A DNA stretch of 59,411 bases. Origin: Paracoccus aurantiacus (GTDB lineage: Bacteria; Pseudomonadota; Alphaproteobacteria; Rhodobacterales; Rhodobacteraceae). Where the stretch lies: assembly GCF_007993065.1 (NCBI RefSeq), contig NZ_VOPL01000014.1, positions 1 to 59,411 of the forward strand, in the 5' to 3' direction. This document shows, piece by piece, positions 1-7,220 of the stretch (position 1 is the stretch's first letter; the number at the start of each line of letters is the position of its first letter). The position numbers and the translations under genes were made by a program. The notes below the pieces were generated by a model that saw only the letters and a list, made by a program, of their open reading frames with translations, did no database searches and was not told where the DNA came from.

Positions 1-179
1 ATGACGGCAGCCTTGATGAGACCATGGCCGTCAGAAACGGCGACGTCACCTGCGTCCCCAAAGGCCACCACCCCTGCGGCGCCCCCCACGGCTTCGAGCT
101 CTACTACCTCAACGTCATGGCAGGACCACGCAGAAAATGGCGCTTCGTCCCAGCACCAGAGGTCGAACGGATGATGTGA
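1..179 (+). CDS. iolB: 5-deoxy-glucuronate isomerase, C-terminal end (partial)
   Basis: This is the last 58 codons of an open frame that enters from outside the window (first full codon at 3, TGA at 177-179). The residues include NGDVTCVPKGHHP, LYYLNVMAGP and RRKWRF, which match the end of IolB of the KduI/IolB cupin family. IolB isomerises 5-deoxy-glucuronate to 5-dehydro-2-deoxy-gluconate in myo-inositol catabolism. Only the last part of the second cupin barrel is visible, so whether the gene is intact cannot be judged. It is probably the end of an upstream iol operon. The family call rests on the MAGP-x-RKW signature seen near the C-terminus of IolB proteins. Confidence 0.85.
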   Translation, partial: DGSLDETMAVRNGDVTCVPKGHHPCGAPHGFELYYLNVMAGPRRKWRFVPAPEVERMM

Positions 180-572
180 GCCACGCGAAGGACAAAGCTG
201 GCGAGCACAGCGTTTTCGGTCGCCTTAGGATCTGGCGACAGAGGCTGCGGCGAGTATTGAGGCGATCGCGGAATCGCATAGGCAACAGGCATGCCAACGC
301 CTGCAAGACGGCACAGTGCGCATGTCCTGCGTGGGGATCTGAAGCATGAAGTTCGTGCAAATCGGTGCCATGATAGGACAGCGACATCTTCGGGCAGGGC
401 TTTCATCGCGCGCTTCCTGCTCGTGCTCATCATGGTCGCGACAATCTTAATCTGACGCGATGCTTGGGGTGGCGATACTCGTTTCCATAAAAATCGATTT
501 GTTTTTATAAAATCGTTATTTTTCTTTACTCCGGATCGTCCTCGGGTTAAGGCTTGCCGCAGGAGGTGTCGC
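180..572. other. Intergenic region upstream of the GntR gene
   Basis: About 390 bases separate iolB from the GntR regulator. I find no convincing gene; open frames on both strands here lack a recognisable protein. From about 480 the composition turns sharply AT-rich, and an imperfect direct repeat lies at 487-500 and 507-520 (ATAAAAATCGATTT and ATAAAATCGTTATT). The repeats start 20 bases apart, about two helical turns, so they fall on one DNA face. An operator for the GntR protein encoded just downstream is a reasonable inference. Confidence 0.4.
487..520 (+). promoter_or_regulatory. Direct repeat, possible GntR-type autoregulatory operator
   Basis: Two imperfect copies of an AT-rich 14-mer (487-500 and 507-520) lie about 55-85 bases before the start codon of the GntR regulator, in the only AT-rich stretch of the region. 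FadR-subfamily regulators usually sit divergent from, or at the head of, the operon they control and bind short symmetric sites. The repeats here are direct rather than clearly palindromic, so the assignment is tentative. Confidence 0.3.
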
Positions 573-1277
573 ATGGCCTCACTTGATCTGACATTCGAAA
601 ACTCCGGAAAGCCGACCATCGCCGGGACGGTCGAAGCGCGGCTGCGGCAGCAGATACTTCACGGAATTCTCGCTCCGGGCGCGCGACTGAACCTCGACAG
701 GCTGAAGGAAGAGATGGGCGTGGGCCTGTCCCCCTTGCGCGAGGCCGTGACGCGGCTGGTGTCCGACGGGTTGATTGAGGTAGCGGCGCAGCGTGGTTAC
801 CGCGTTGCACCGATTTCCGTTGCCAATCTCGATGAGATCAACGCCTTGCGGGTTGAGTTGGAGCCTTATGCATTGCGGCGGTCAATCGCGAATGGCGATC
901 TCGATTGGGAATCGGCGGTCATGGCGGCACTTTATCGGCTGAATAGAACCGAACGCGTTCCGGGCGACGGCCAAAGCCTCGCCGCGTGGGAGCTTGCCAA
1001 CAATGCGTTCCACATGACGCTTATCGAGCGCTGCAACATGCCGCTATTGATGAAGATGCATCACACATTGGTCAGCATGAATGATCGGTATCGCCACATT
1101 TACCTGAAAGCGGTTCCGATCCAGCGTGATGTGATCGACGAACATGCCGCAATCGCGAACGCGGCGGTAGAGCGCAGGGCCGACGATGCCGCTGCGCTGC
1201 TGAAGGCGCATATCGAGGGCTCGACAACCAATCTTCGGCGCTTGATTGTGGCTGACCTCCCGTCCGAGGCCGACTGA
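573..1277 (+). CDS. GntR-family transcriptional regulator (FadR/FCD subfamily)
   Basis: A 234-residue protein with an N-terminal winged helix-turn-helix (about residues 14-78, including the recognition-helix region LSPLREAVTRLVSDGLIE) and a C-terminal all-helical FCD ligand-binding domain (about 85-215). FCD regulators of this type are usually repressors released by a catabolic intermediate. The start is supported by an AGGAGG ribosome-binding site at 562-567. The stop overlaps the start of the next gene by one base (TGATG), so the regulator is co-transcribed with the catabolic genes that follow and probably controls them. The ligand is unknown; an aromatic or cyclitol acid would fit the context. 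Confidence 0.92.
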   Translation: MASLDLTFENSGKPTIAGTVEARLRQQILHGILAPGARLNLDRLKEEMGVGLSPLREAVTRLVSDGLIEVAAQRGYRVAPISVANLDEINALRVELEPYALRRSIANGDLDWESAVMAALYRLNRTERVPGDGQSLAAWELANNAFHMTLIERCNMPLLMKMHHTLVSMNDRYRHIYLKAVPIQRDVIDEHAAIANAAVERRADDAAALLKAHIEGSTTNLRRLIVADLPSEAD

Positions 1278-2071
1278 TGCGCTCACTTGGGCTGGGGCAT
1301 TTCACCTTTCTGAACCTGTCTCCGACAGAACTGGTTCGGCTGGCGCGGGCGGCCGGTTTCGGCTTTGTCGGATTGCGCTTTCATCCCGTCGCGCCGGGGC
1401 AGTTGCATTGGCTGCCGGATGCCGCCGGTCTGGCGGAACTGACCCGCGTGATGGATGGTGAGGGGGTCGATCTTTACGATATCGAAACCGTCGTGATTGA
1501 CGCGGAACTTGACCCGAAGGCACTGATTCCGGCGATGGACGCGGCGGCAGCGCTTGGCGCAAGCCGGGTGAATACCTGCGCAGACGACTTCCCGGACCTC
1601 GTGCCCCGGTTTGCGCAAATCTGCGCACTTGCGGATGAGCGGGAACTGGGCGTGGATATCGAGTGCATGGCCTGGCGGGGCATCGCCAGCCCGGCAGCCT
1701 GTCTTGACCTGATTGATCGCAGCGGAGCGGCGAATGCCGGCTATCTAGTCGATGCGCTGCACCATATGCGCTGTGGGGGTACCCCTGCCGACATTGCCGC
1801 GATGCCACCCGGCAGCATCCGGTCGGCGCAGCTGTGCGATGCATCGTTTGTCGCGCCGGGCGATGCCGCCGCCATGATCGCCGAGGCGCGCGGCGGACGG
1901 CTGCTGCCGGGTGACGGCGGCCTTCCGTTGCGCGACATCGTTGCGGCTTTGCCGCCCGATGCGGTCCTGTCTGTCGAACTGCCATCAGCCGCCGACCGTC
2001 GCTCAGCCCTTGAGCGTGCGCGCGCAATATACGCGGCGACCGCTGCCCTTTTCCAAAGAGAGGCGATATGA
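1277..2071 (+). CDS. Sugar phosphate isomerase/epimerase-like TIM-barrel protein
   Basis: A 264-residue protein of the xylose isomerase-like TIM-barrel (AP_endonuc_2) superfamily. Metal-ligand-type acidic and histidine residues fall at strand ends, in [25 protein letters not shown] and SVELPS. Members of this fold act as epimerases, isomerases or dehydratases; the AsbF/QuiC type converts 3-dehydroshikimate to protocatechuate. It lies next to a type II dehydroquinase (4-base ATGA overlap with aroQ), so a 3-dehydroshikimate dehydratase role is attractive. That is inference: the sequence alone does not distinguish a dehydratase from an epimerase. Confidence 0.8.
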   Translation: MRSLGLGHFTFLNLSPTELVRLARAAGFGFVGLRFHPVAPGQLHWLPDAAGLAELTRVMDGEGVDLYDIETVVIDAELDPKALIPAMDAAAALGASRVNTCADDFPDLVPRFAQICALADERELGVDIECMAWRGIASPAACLDLIDRSGAANAGYLVDALHHMRCGGTPADIAAMPPGSIRSAQLCDASFVAPGDAAAMIAEARGGRLLPGDGGLPLRDIVAALPPDAVLSVELPSAADRRSALERARAIYAATAALFQREAI

Positions 2072-2508
2072 AAACGATCTATGTTCTGAACGGTCCTAAC
2101 CTCAACCTTCTGGGCAAGCGACAGCCGCAGATCTATGGTCATGAGACGCTGGACGATGTTCAGCGCCTGTGTGCTGATGCCTGCGCGAAGGGTGTCACGA
2201 TCCGGATGCTGCAGTCGAACTACGAAGGCCAGATCGTCGATTGGGTGCATGAGGCCAGAGAGGACGGCTGTGGGATCGTCATTAACCCGGCGGCGCTCAC
2301 ACACACATCGATCGCCATACTGGATGCGCTCAACACCGTCGAAGGACCGGTCATCGAGGTCCATATCAGTCAGGTTCATAAGCGTGAACCATTCAGACAT
2401 CATTCCTATGTCTCGCATCGCAGCGATGGCGTGATCGCCGGGCTGGGGACCGAGGGCTATGCGGCTGCCGTCCGCCGCATCTGCCAACTGATTCACGTGG
2501 AGACCTGA
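2068..2508 (+). CDS. aroQ: Type II 3-dehydroquinate dehydratase
   Basis: A 146-residue protein of the usual length for type II dehydroquinases. The family signatures are present: [11 protein letters not shown], the catalytic-loop arginine and tyrosine in RQPQIYG (R18, Y23), NPAALTHTS (N73, H79) and EVHISQVH (H99). It interconverts 3-dehydroquinate and 3-dehydroshikimate. Placement inside a GntR-controlled degradative operon, rather than with other shikimate-synthesis genes, suggests a catabolic role in quinate or shikimate use. The start overlaps the previous stop by four bases. Confidence 0.95.
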   Translation: MKTIYVLNGPNLNLLGKRQPQIYGHETLDDVQRLCADACAKGVTIRMLQSNYEGQIVDWVHEAREDGCGIVINPAALTHTSIAILDALNTVEGPVIEVHISQVHKREPFRHHSYVSHRSDGVIAGLGTEGYAAAVRRICQLIHVET

Positions 2509-2509
2509 T

Positions 2510-3062
2510 ATGGCCGAAGCTGTTCGCCTTGCCGGTCTATCTGAACCTGATCCACGACGTCGATCTGTTGCAGCATCTGGTGGGTCCGGTCCAAAGCGTG
2601 CAGGCGATGGAATCGCGTATGGTGCGCGGCAATGAGGTTGAGGATACGGCTGTGATCCTGCTGCGCTTCGCGAATGGCGCGCTCGGGACGGTGAATGTTT
2701 GCGACACTGCCGTCGCACCGTGGAGTTGGGAGCTGACAGCCCGCGAAAACCCGGCCTATCCTGCGACGTCGCAGGATTGCTATCTGATCGGCGGGACAGA
2801 GGGATCGCTGTCGCTGCCGCAACTGACATTGTGGGCCAATCCCGCAAAGCGTTCCTGGTGGGAACCGATCTCGACCACGCGCTATCCCTTTGATTTCACC
2901 GATCCGCTGATCCTTCAGGCCGATCAGTTCGCTGCCGTGATCCGGGACGGTGTGCCGCCACTCGTATCAGCCCGCGACGGCCTTGCCGCACTGACAGTGA
3001 TCGAAGCCGTCAAGCGTGCCGCCGAAACTGGTATGCCCGTCGAGCTGGAGGGTTTGCAATGA
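2510..3062 (+). pseudogene. Gfo/Idh/MocA oxidoreductase missing its NAD-binding domain
   Basis: An ATG at 2510, one base after the aroQ stop, begins MAEAV but belongs to a different frame from the recognisable protein that follows. In the other frame, from about 2520 to the TGA at 3060-3062, about 177 residues match only the C-terminal half of a Gfo/Idh/MocA dehydrogenase, beginning at LIHDVDLLQHLVGPV. This lies just after where the Rossmann domain and the catalytic EKP region should be. The simplest reading is an internal deletion that removed roughly 170-200 codons and joined the original start out of frame. No strong alternative start is visible (only TTG 2529 or CTG 2520). The remnant cannot bind NAD in the usual way. 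The next gene overlaps its stop (ATGA). Confidence 0.8.
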
Positions 3063-3952
3063 CCATCATCGCAAACCAGAAAGAGGTCACTCCGGCGGTC
3101 CTGAAGGTCATGGAACAGACCGATGATCCCCGGCTGCGAGAGATCATGGTCGCATTGATTACCCATCTGCACGCCTTCATTCGCGACGTGCGCCTGACCG
3201 AAGCCGAGTTTCAGCAGGCGACACGCATCCTGAATACCATGGGGCAGCAATCCAATGATAAGCATAACGAATTCGTGCTGATGGCCGGCTCGCTTGGTGT
3301 TTCGTCATTGGTCTGCCTGCTGAACAATGGCGACAATGGCACCACTGAGACGACGCAATCGCTTTTGGGTCCGTTCTGGCGGCTGAACCATCCGATGACA
3401 GAGAACGGAGGTTCTATCCTGAGATCGGAAACACCGGGCCCACGGCTTTACGGACGGTTTACCTTCAGGGATCAGCAAGGAAACCCGATCGAGGGGTTAG
3501 AGGTCGATATCTGGCATGCCTCGCCCGTGGGACTTTACGAAAATCAGGACGAGAGCCAGGCAGAGTTCAATCTGCGCGGCAAATTCGTGACCGGCCCGGA
3601 TGGGGTAGTGTCCTTCAAATCGGTCAAGCCGATCGGCTATCCTATCCCGACCGATACAACCGTCGGGCTGTTGCTCAAGGCTCAGAACCGTCATCCCTAT
3701 CGCCCGGCGCATGTGCATGTTCTGGCCCATAAAGACGGGTTCAAGACGCTGATCAGCCAGATCTATGTCGATGAAACGGATTATCTGACCTCGGACGTGC
3801 AGTTCGGCGTGACCGAGGCCTTGGTCGCGCGTCTGGAAAAGCACTTGGGACCGCATCCAGAGGATGGCGATGTGGGCGAATGGTATGCGCTGAACCACGA
3901 ACTCGTGCTTGAACCCGGAAAATCCGAACTGCCCATTCCCCCGATCAAATGA
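3059..3952 (+). CDS. Intradiol ring-cleavage dioxygenase (catechol/hydroxyquinol 1,2-dioxygenase type)
   Basis: A 297-residue protein with the N-terminal helical dimerisation domain (about 20-100) and the C-terminal beta-sandwich catalytic domain. The four non-haem Fe(III) ligands are visible: Y160 (PVGLY), Y194 (PIGYPIP), H218 and H220 (YRPAHVH), close to the spacing in catechol 1,2-dioxygenases. It should cleave a catechol or hydroxyquinol between the two hydroxyls to give a muconate or maleylacetate. Length and the LLGPFWR motif favour the hydroxyquinol/chlorocatechol branch, but the substrate cannot be fixed from sequence. Its start overlaps the stop of the truncated oxidoreductase. Confidence 0.9.
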   Translation: MTIIANQKEVTPAVLKVMEQTDDPRLREIMVALITHLHAFIRDVRLTEAEFQQATRILNTMGQQSNDKHNEFVLMAGSLGVSSLVCLLNNGDNGTTETTQSLLGPFWRLNHPMTENGGSILRSETPGPRLYGRFTFRDQQGNPIEGLEVDIWHASPVGLYENQDESQAEFNLRGKFVTGPDGVVSFKSVKPIGYPIPTDTTVGLLLKAQNRHPYRPAHVHVLAHKDGFKTLISQIYVDETDYLTSDVQFGVTEALVARLEKHLGPHPEDGDVGEWYALNHELVLEPGKSELPIPPIK

Positions 3953-3959
3953 GGCCGCA

Positions 3960-4742
3960 ATGCTGACAGACACTGAACGACAGGCTGCGGCCGACGCGAT
4001 CCTGACAGCCGAACGGACCCGCAAGGTCTGCCCGCAACCATCGGCAACATGGCCCGAAATGACGCTGGAGGACGCCTATGAGGTTCAGCGCCGTTGGGCC
4101 GAGGCGCGGATCGCGGCGGGGGCGAAGATCATCGGGCGCAAGATCGGCCTGACCAGCCGAGCGATGCAGCAGGCCTCGAAAATGACTGAACCGGATTATG
4201 GTGTCATGCTGGACGATGCGCTGTTTCGCGACGGCGCGCGCATCCCGGCGGGCACCTTCATCAAGCCCCGGCTTGAGGTGGAGCTGGCCTTCATCATGGG
4301 CGCGGATCTGTCAGGTCCGGGCTGTCAGGTTCACGACGTGCTGCGTGCGACCGAATTCGTGCAGCCTGCGCTGGAGATCATCGACTATCGCACCGAAGTG
4401 CCGCGACAGATCGTTGACACCATCGCCGACAATGCGGCCTTCGGCGCCATCGTGCTGGGCGGTCGTACGATCCGGCCTTTCGATGCCGATCTTCGCTGGA
4501 TCGGGGCAACGCTGTCGCAGAATGGCACGATCGAGGAAACCGGACTTTCGGCGGCGGTCATGGGGCATCCTGCAGCCGGTCTCGCATGGCTGGTAAACAA
4601 GCTGGCCCCTCTTGGGGACGGCCTCAAGAAGGGCGAGATCGTCCTTGGCGGATCATTTACGCGGCCGGTGGATATCGCATCGGAAGATGTGATCTTTGCC
4701 GATTTCGGCCCGCTCGGGGCGATTGGCGTCTCGTTCGAATAA
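3960..4742 (+). CDS. hpaH: 2-oxo-hept-4-ene-1,7-dioate hydratase-like (HpaH family)
   Basis: A 260-residue protein of the MhpD/HpaH hydratase family (fumarylacetoacetate hydrolase-like fold). Family landmarks are GRKIGLTS, PDYGVMLDD, KPRLEVELAF, ALEIIDYR and DTIADNAAFGA. The carboxylates in LEVELAF are consistent with the metal-binding residues of the fold. The ATG at 3960 was chosen, seven bases after the dioxygenase stop, because it matches the usual N-terminus; an in-frame upstream start at 3909 would lie inside the dioxygenase. HpaH hydrates 2-oxo-heptenedioate in homoprotocatechuate meta-cleavage, which makes its pairing with an intradiol dioxygenase unusual. Confidence 0.85.
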   Translation: MLTDTERQAAADAILTAERTRKVCPQPSATWPEMTLEDAYEVQRRWAEARIAAGAKIIGRKIGLTSRAMQQASKMTEPDYGVMLDDALFRDGARIPAGTFIKPRLEVELAFIMGADLSGPGCQVHDVLRATEFVQPALEIIDYRTEVPRQIVDTIADNAAFGAIVLGGRTIRPFDADLRWIGATLSQNGTIEETGLSAAVMGHPAAGLAWLVNKLAPLGDGLKKGEIVLGGSFTRPVDIASEDVIFADFGPLGAIGVSFE

Positions 4743-4769
4743 CCCCGTAAGCAACCCGAAGGAACTGCG

Positions 4770-5534
4770 ATGGACCTGCCCAAGAACCATTTCAAGGCTG
4801 CCTTGCAAGCCAGTAAACGCTAGATCGGTTTCTGGGTGTCGATCCCGGATGGCGGCGTGGTCGAGATGCTGGCCGGGTGCGGCTTCGACTGGCTGCTTCT
4901 GGACACCGAGCACTCGCCGATGGACGCGGTCAGCACCATGCCGCTGATGCAGGCGGCGGCGCCCTATGCGGTCTCTGTCGTCGTGCGGCCGGGCTGGAAC
5001 AACCCGGTCGAGATCAAGAAGATGCTGGACAGCGGCGCGCAGACCCTGTTGATCCCTTATGTGCAGAACGCCGCCGAGGCAGCGCAGGCAGTGGCCGCCG
5101 TCCGCTACCCGCCAGCCGGAATACGCGGCGTTGCCGGGAGCACCCGGGCCAGCAGATACGGCGCCGTCAATGATTACATCAAGCGCGCCAATGACGAAAT
5201 CTGCCTGCTGGTTCAGGTCGAGACTGTCGGAGCCTTGGAAAACATCGAAGAAATCGCGGCCGTCGATGGGGTCGATGGCATCTTCGTGGGGCCAGCGGAT
5301 CTGGCAGCCTCGATGGGTCATCCGGGCGAGCCATCCTACCCAGAGGTGAAGGCGGCGATACTCGATTCCATACGCCGGATCACGCTTGCGGGGCTTCCCG
5401 CAGGTATACTCTCGCTCGATGACGCGTTTCTTGATGAGGCCGCGCAGGCCGGTGCTCAGTTCATCGCAATCGGCGTCGATACTGTCCAGTTGCGTCGCGG
5501 CGCGATCAGCGCTCTTGGCAGATGGCAGAAATGA
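4770..5534 (+). pseudogene. hpaI: 4-hydroxy-2-oxoheptanedioate aldolase with premature amber codon
   Basis: The frame from the ATG at 4770 (MDLPKNHFKAALQASKR) is that of HpaI/GarL class II pyruvate aldolases, with an AAGGA ribosome-binding site at 4759-4763. Codon 18, at 4821-4823, is TAG where related proteins commonly have glutamine before IG; one C-to-T change in CAG would produce it. The rest of the 254-codon gene is intact, with LLLDTEHSP, RPGWNN, QVETVGALENIEEI and FVGPADLAASMG. A GTG at 4836 could restart translation, but it has no ribosome-binding site and would lose the first beta strand (IGFW). Most likely a fresh nonsense pseudogene; a sequencing error is possible. Confidence 0.85.
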
Positions 5535-6000
5535 GCTTGCCAAAGCCGCGCGTCGGCATCAATCGCCAATAGCAATGTCTGGCGCGCGCGATCCTGGCCG
5601 ATAGAAGCGCGCGGCCGAACGCGAAGATGGTTGCGCGCGAGATATGTTGTTTCGATGCGTTCCCCGTCGGTCCATCGGCAGCAATTTCGTTCTGGCGCTG
5701 ACCAAACTTTAAGCATCACTGACCCGGTTCGCATGTTTTCGTGGCGCTGCGATGCACGGGAGGGTTTGATTCGCTGCCGCGCAGCATTTTTTGTTGTGCG
5801 AGGCTGGGGCGCGGAACAATGCTTGGTCATGGCCCGACGCAATGGCGCGTTTCCCGGCTTGCTCGCAACGATGCGGCAACTCCTCTGAAAGTGCAGCTGC
5901 GGTTTACCGCCATCAGCCCGCGACCGGGTTCTCGGCCCCGCTATGCCTGCATCTTCCGAAAGCCACTGTAACCCAGTCATGCCACCGGAGCTTGCGACCC
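5535..6000 (+). other. Intergenic region and nas leader
   Basis: About 465 bases with no supported gene. In-frame extension of nasA upstream to 5791 has no family match. The last 230 bases contain an intrinsic-terminator-like hairpin (separate entry) and further G/C-rich segments able to pair, as expected for a regulated leader of a nitrate-assimilation operon. I could not identify a confident sigma54 or sigma70 promoter. Confidence 0.45.
5773..5792 (+). terminator. Leader hairpin plus T-tract ahead of nasA (possible NasT-controlled attenuator)
   Basis: The sequence GCTGC-CGC-GCAGC (5773-5785) forms a perfect 5-bp stem and is followed by A then six T (5787-5792), the layout of an intrinsic terminator. 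It lies about 210 bases before the nasA start, inside the probable 5' leader. In Paracoccus denitrificans and other proteobacteria, the ANTAR protein NasT relieves termination in nas leaders by binding tandem hairpins. A two-hairpin NasT site was not proven here, and the stem is short. Confidence 0.5.
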
Positions 6001-7206
6001 ATGACGACACCAAGCGAATCGCGCACCGCGCTCAGCCTGTCCACCTTCGCCTTCACCATCTGCTTCGCCGTCTGGACGATTTTCTCGATCATCGGAATCC
6101 AGATCAAACAGCAACTCGGCCTCAGCGAAACACAATTCGGCCTGCTGGTCGGCATGCCGATCCTGACAGGATCGCTGGTCAGACTTGGCCTTGGCGTGCT
6201 GACCGACCGTCTGGGCGGGCGCATCGTCTATACGCTGACCATGCTTGCTGCGGCGCTGGCGACATTTCTTCTAAGCTGGGCGACAACCTATCCGCAGATG
6301 CTGATCGCGGCACTGGGTGTCGGTCTGGCCGGCGGGTCCTTTGCCGTGGGCGTCGCTTATGTCTCGCGCTTTTTCGACGGCAGCAGGCAGGGTACGGCGC
6401 TTGGCATCTTCGGCGTCGGCAATGTCGGCGCCGCGGTGACGAAATTCGTCGCGCCCTTCGTCATGGTGGCCTTCGGCTGGGAAGCGACGGCGCAGATCTG
6501 GGCCGCCGTGCTTGCGGCCACCGCCGTCCTGTTCTGGCTTCTCAGCAAGGATGACCCCGTCACCGCAGCGCGGCAGAGCGAAAAGCTGCCGCTGCGCAGC
6601 ATGAAATCCGAACTGGCGCCATTGAAGAATGTGCAGGTCTGGCGCTTCTCGGCCTATTATTTCTTCAGCTTCGGCGGGTTCGTCGCACTGGCGCTCTGGC
6701 TGCCGCATTACCTGATCGGGGTTTATGGTTTCGATGTGAAGACCGCCGGCATGGTCGGCGCGGCCTATTCGATCCCCGCGTCGATTTTCCGCGCTTATGG
6801 CGGCGTTCTGTCGGACCGTATCGGCGCGCGGACAGTCATGTACTGGACGCTGGTCGTGTCAGCCGTCGCGACCGCGATCCTGTCGATGCCGTCCGGTATT
6901 CCTGTCGCGATTTTCCTTGTCGTGATCTTCGTGCTTGGCTTCTTCATGAGCCTCGGCAAGGCCGCGGTCTACAAGCACATCCCGACCTATTATCCAGGCA
7001 ATGTCGGTGCCGTTGGCGGGCTGGTCGGGATGATCGGCGGCCTTGGCGGGTTCGTGCTGCCGCTTCTGTTTGGCTGGCTGCGCGAGGAAACCGGCCTTTG
7101 GTCGACCTGCTTCATGGTGATCTTCGCGCTGGTGATCGGCTGCCTTGTCTGGATGCACGCCTCGATCCGCCGCATCGACCGCGCCGCGACACCGCAAGCC
7201 GCCTGA
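6001..7206 (+). CDS. nasA: MFS nitrate/nitrite transporter
   Basis: A 401-residue, 12-transmembrane major facilitator of the NarK/NasA nitrate-nitrite porter family. The glycine-rich nitrate-signature segments are visible in the fifth and eleventh helix regions (GIFGVGNVGAA and VGAVGGLVGMIGG), along with a conserved arginine in the second helix (SLVRLGLG). It imports nitrate for assimilation. I start at ATG 6001 because this gives the usual short cytoplasmic N-terminus; the open frame runs further upstream but has no resemblance to the family. It opens a six-gene operon matching P. denitrificans nasABGHC in order. The next gene follows 14 bases later. Confidence 0.93.
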   Translation: MTTPSESRTALSLSTFAFTICFAVWTIFSIIGIQIKQQLGLSETQFGLLVGMPILTGSLVRLGLGVLTDRLGGRIVYTLTMLAAALATFLLSWATTYPQMLIAALGVGLAGGSFAVGVAYVSRFFDGSRQGTALGIFGVGNVGAAVTKFVAPFVMVAFGWEATAQIWAAVLAATAVLFWLLSKDDPVTAARQSEKLPLRSMKSELAPLKNVQVWRFSAYYFFSFGGFVALALWLPHYLIGVYGFDVKTAGMVGAAYSIPASIFRAYGGVLSDRIGARTVMYWTLVVSAVATAILSMPSGIPVAIFLVVIFVLGFFMSLGKAAVYKHIPTYYPGNVGAVGGLVGMIGGLGGFVLPLLFGWLREETGLWSTCFMVIFALVIGCLVWMHASIRRIDRAATPQAA

Positions 7207-7220
7207 AAGGAGTGCCAGAG

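Noticed and set aside
115..387. Minus-strand 90-codon frame downstream of iolB
   Set aside because: Overlaps the iolB 3' end, has no convincing family match or ribosome-binding site, and could at most be a gene remnant.
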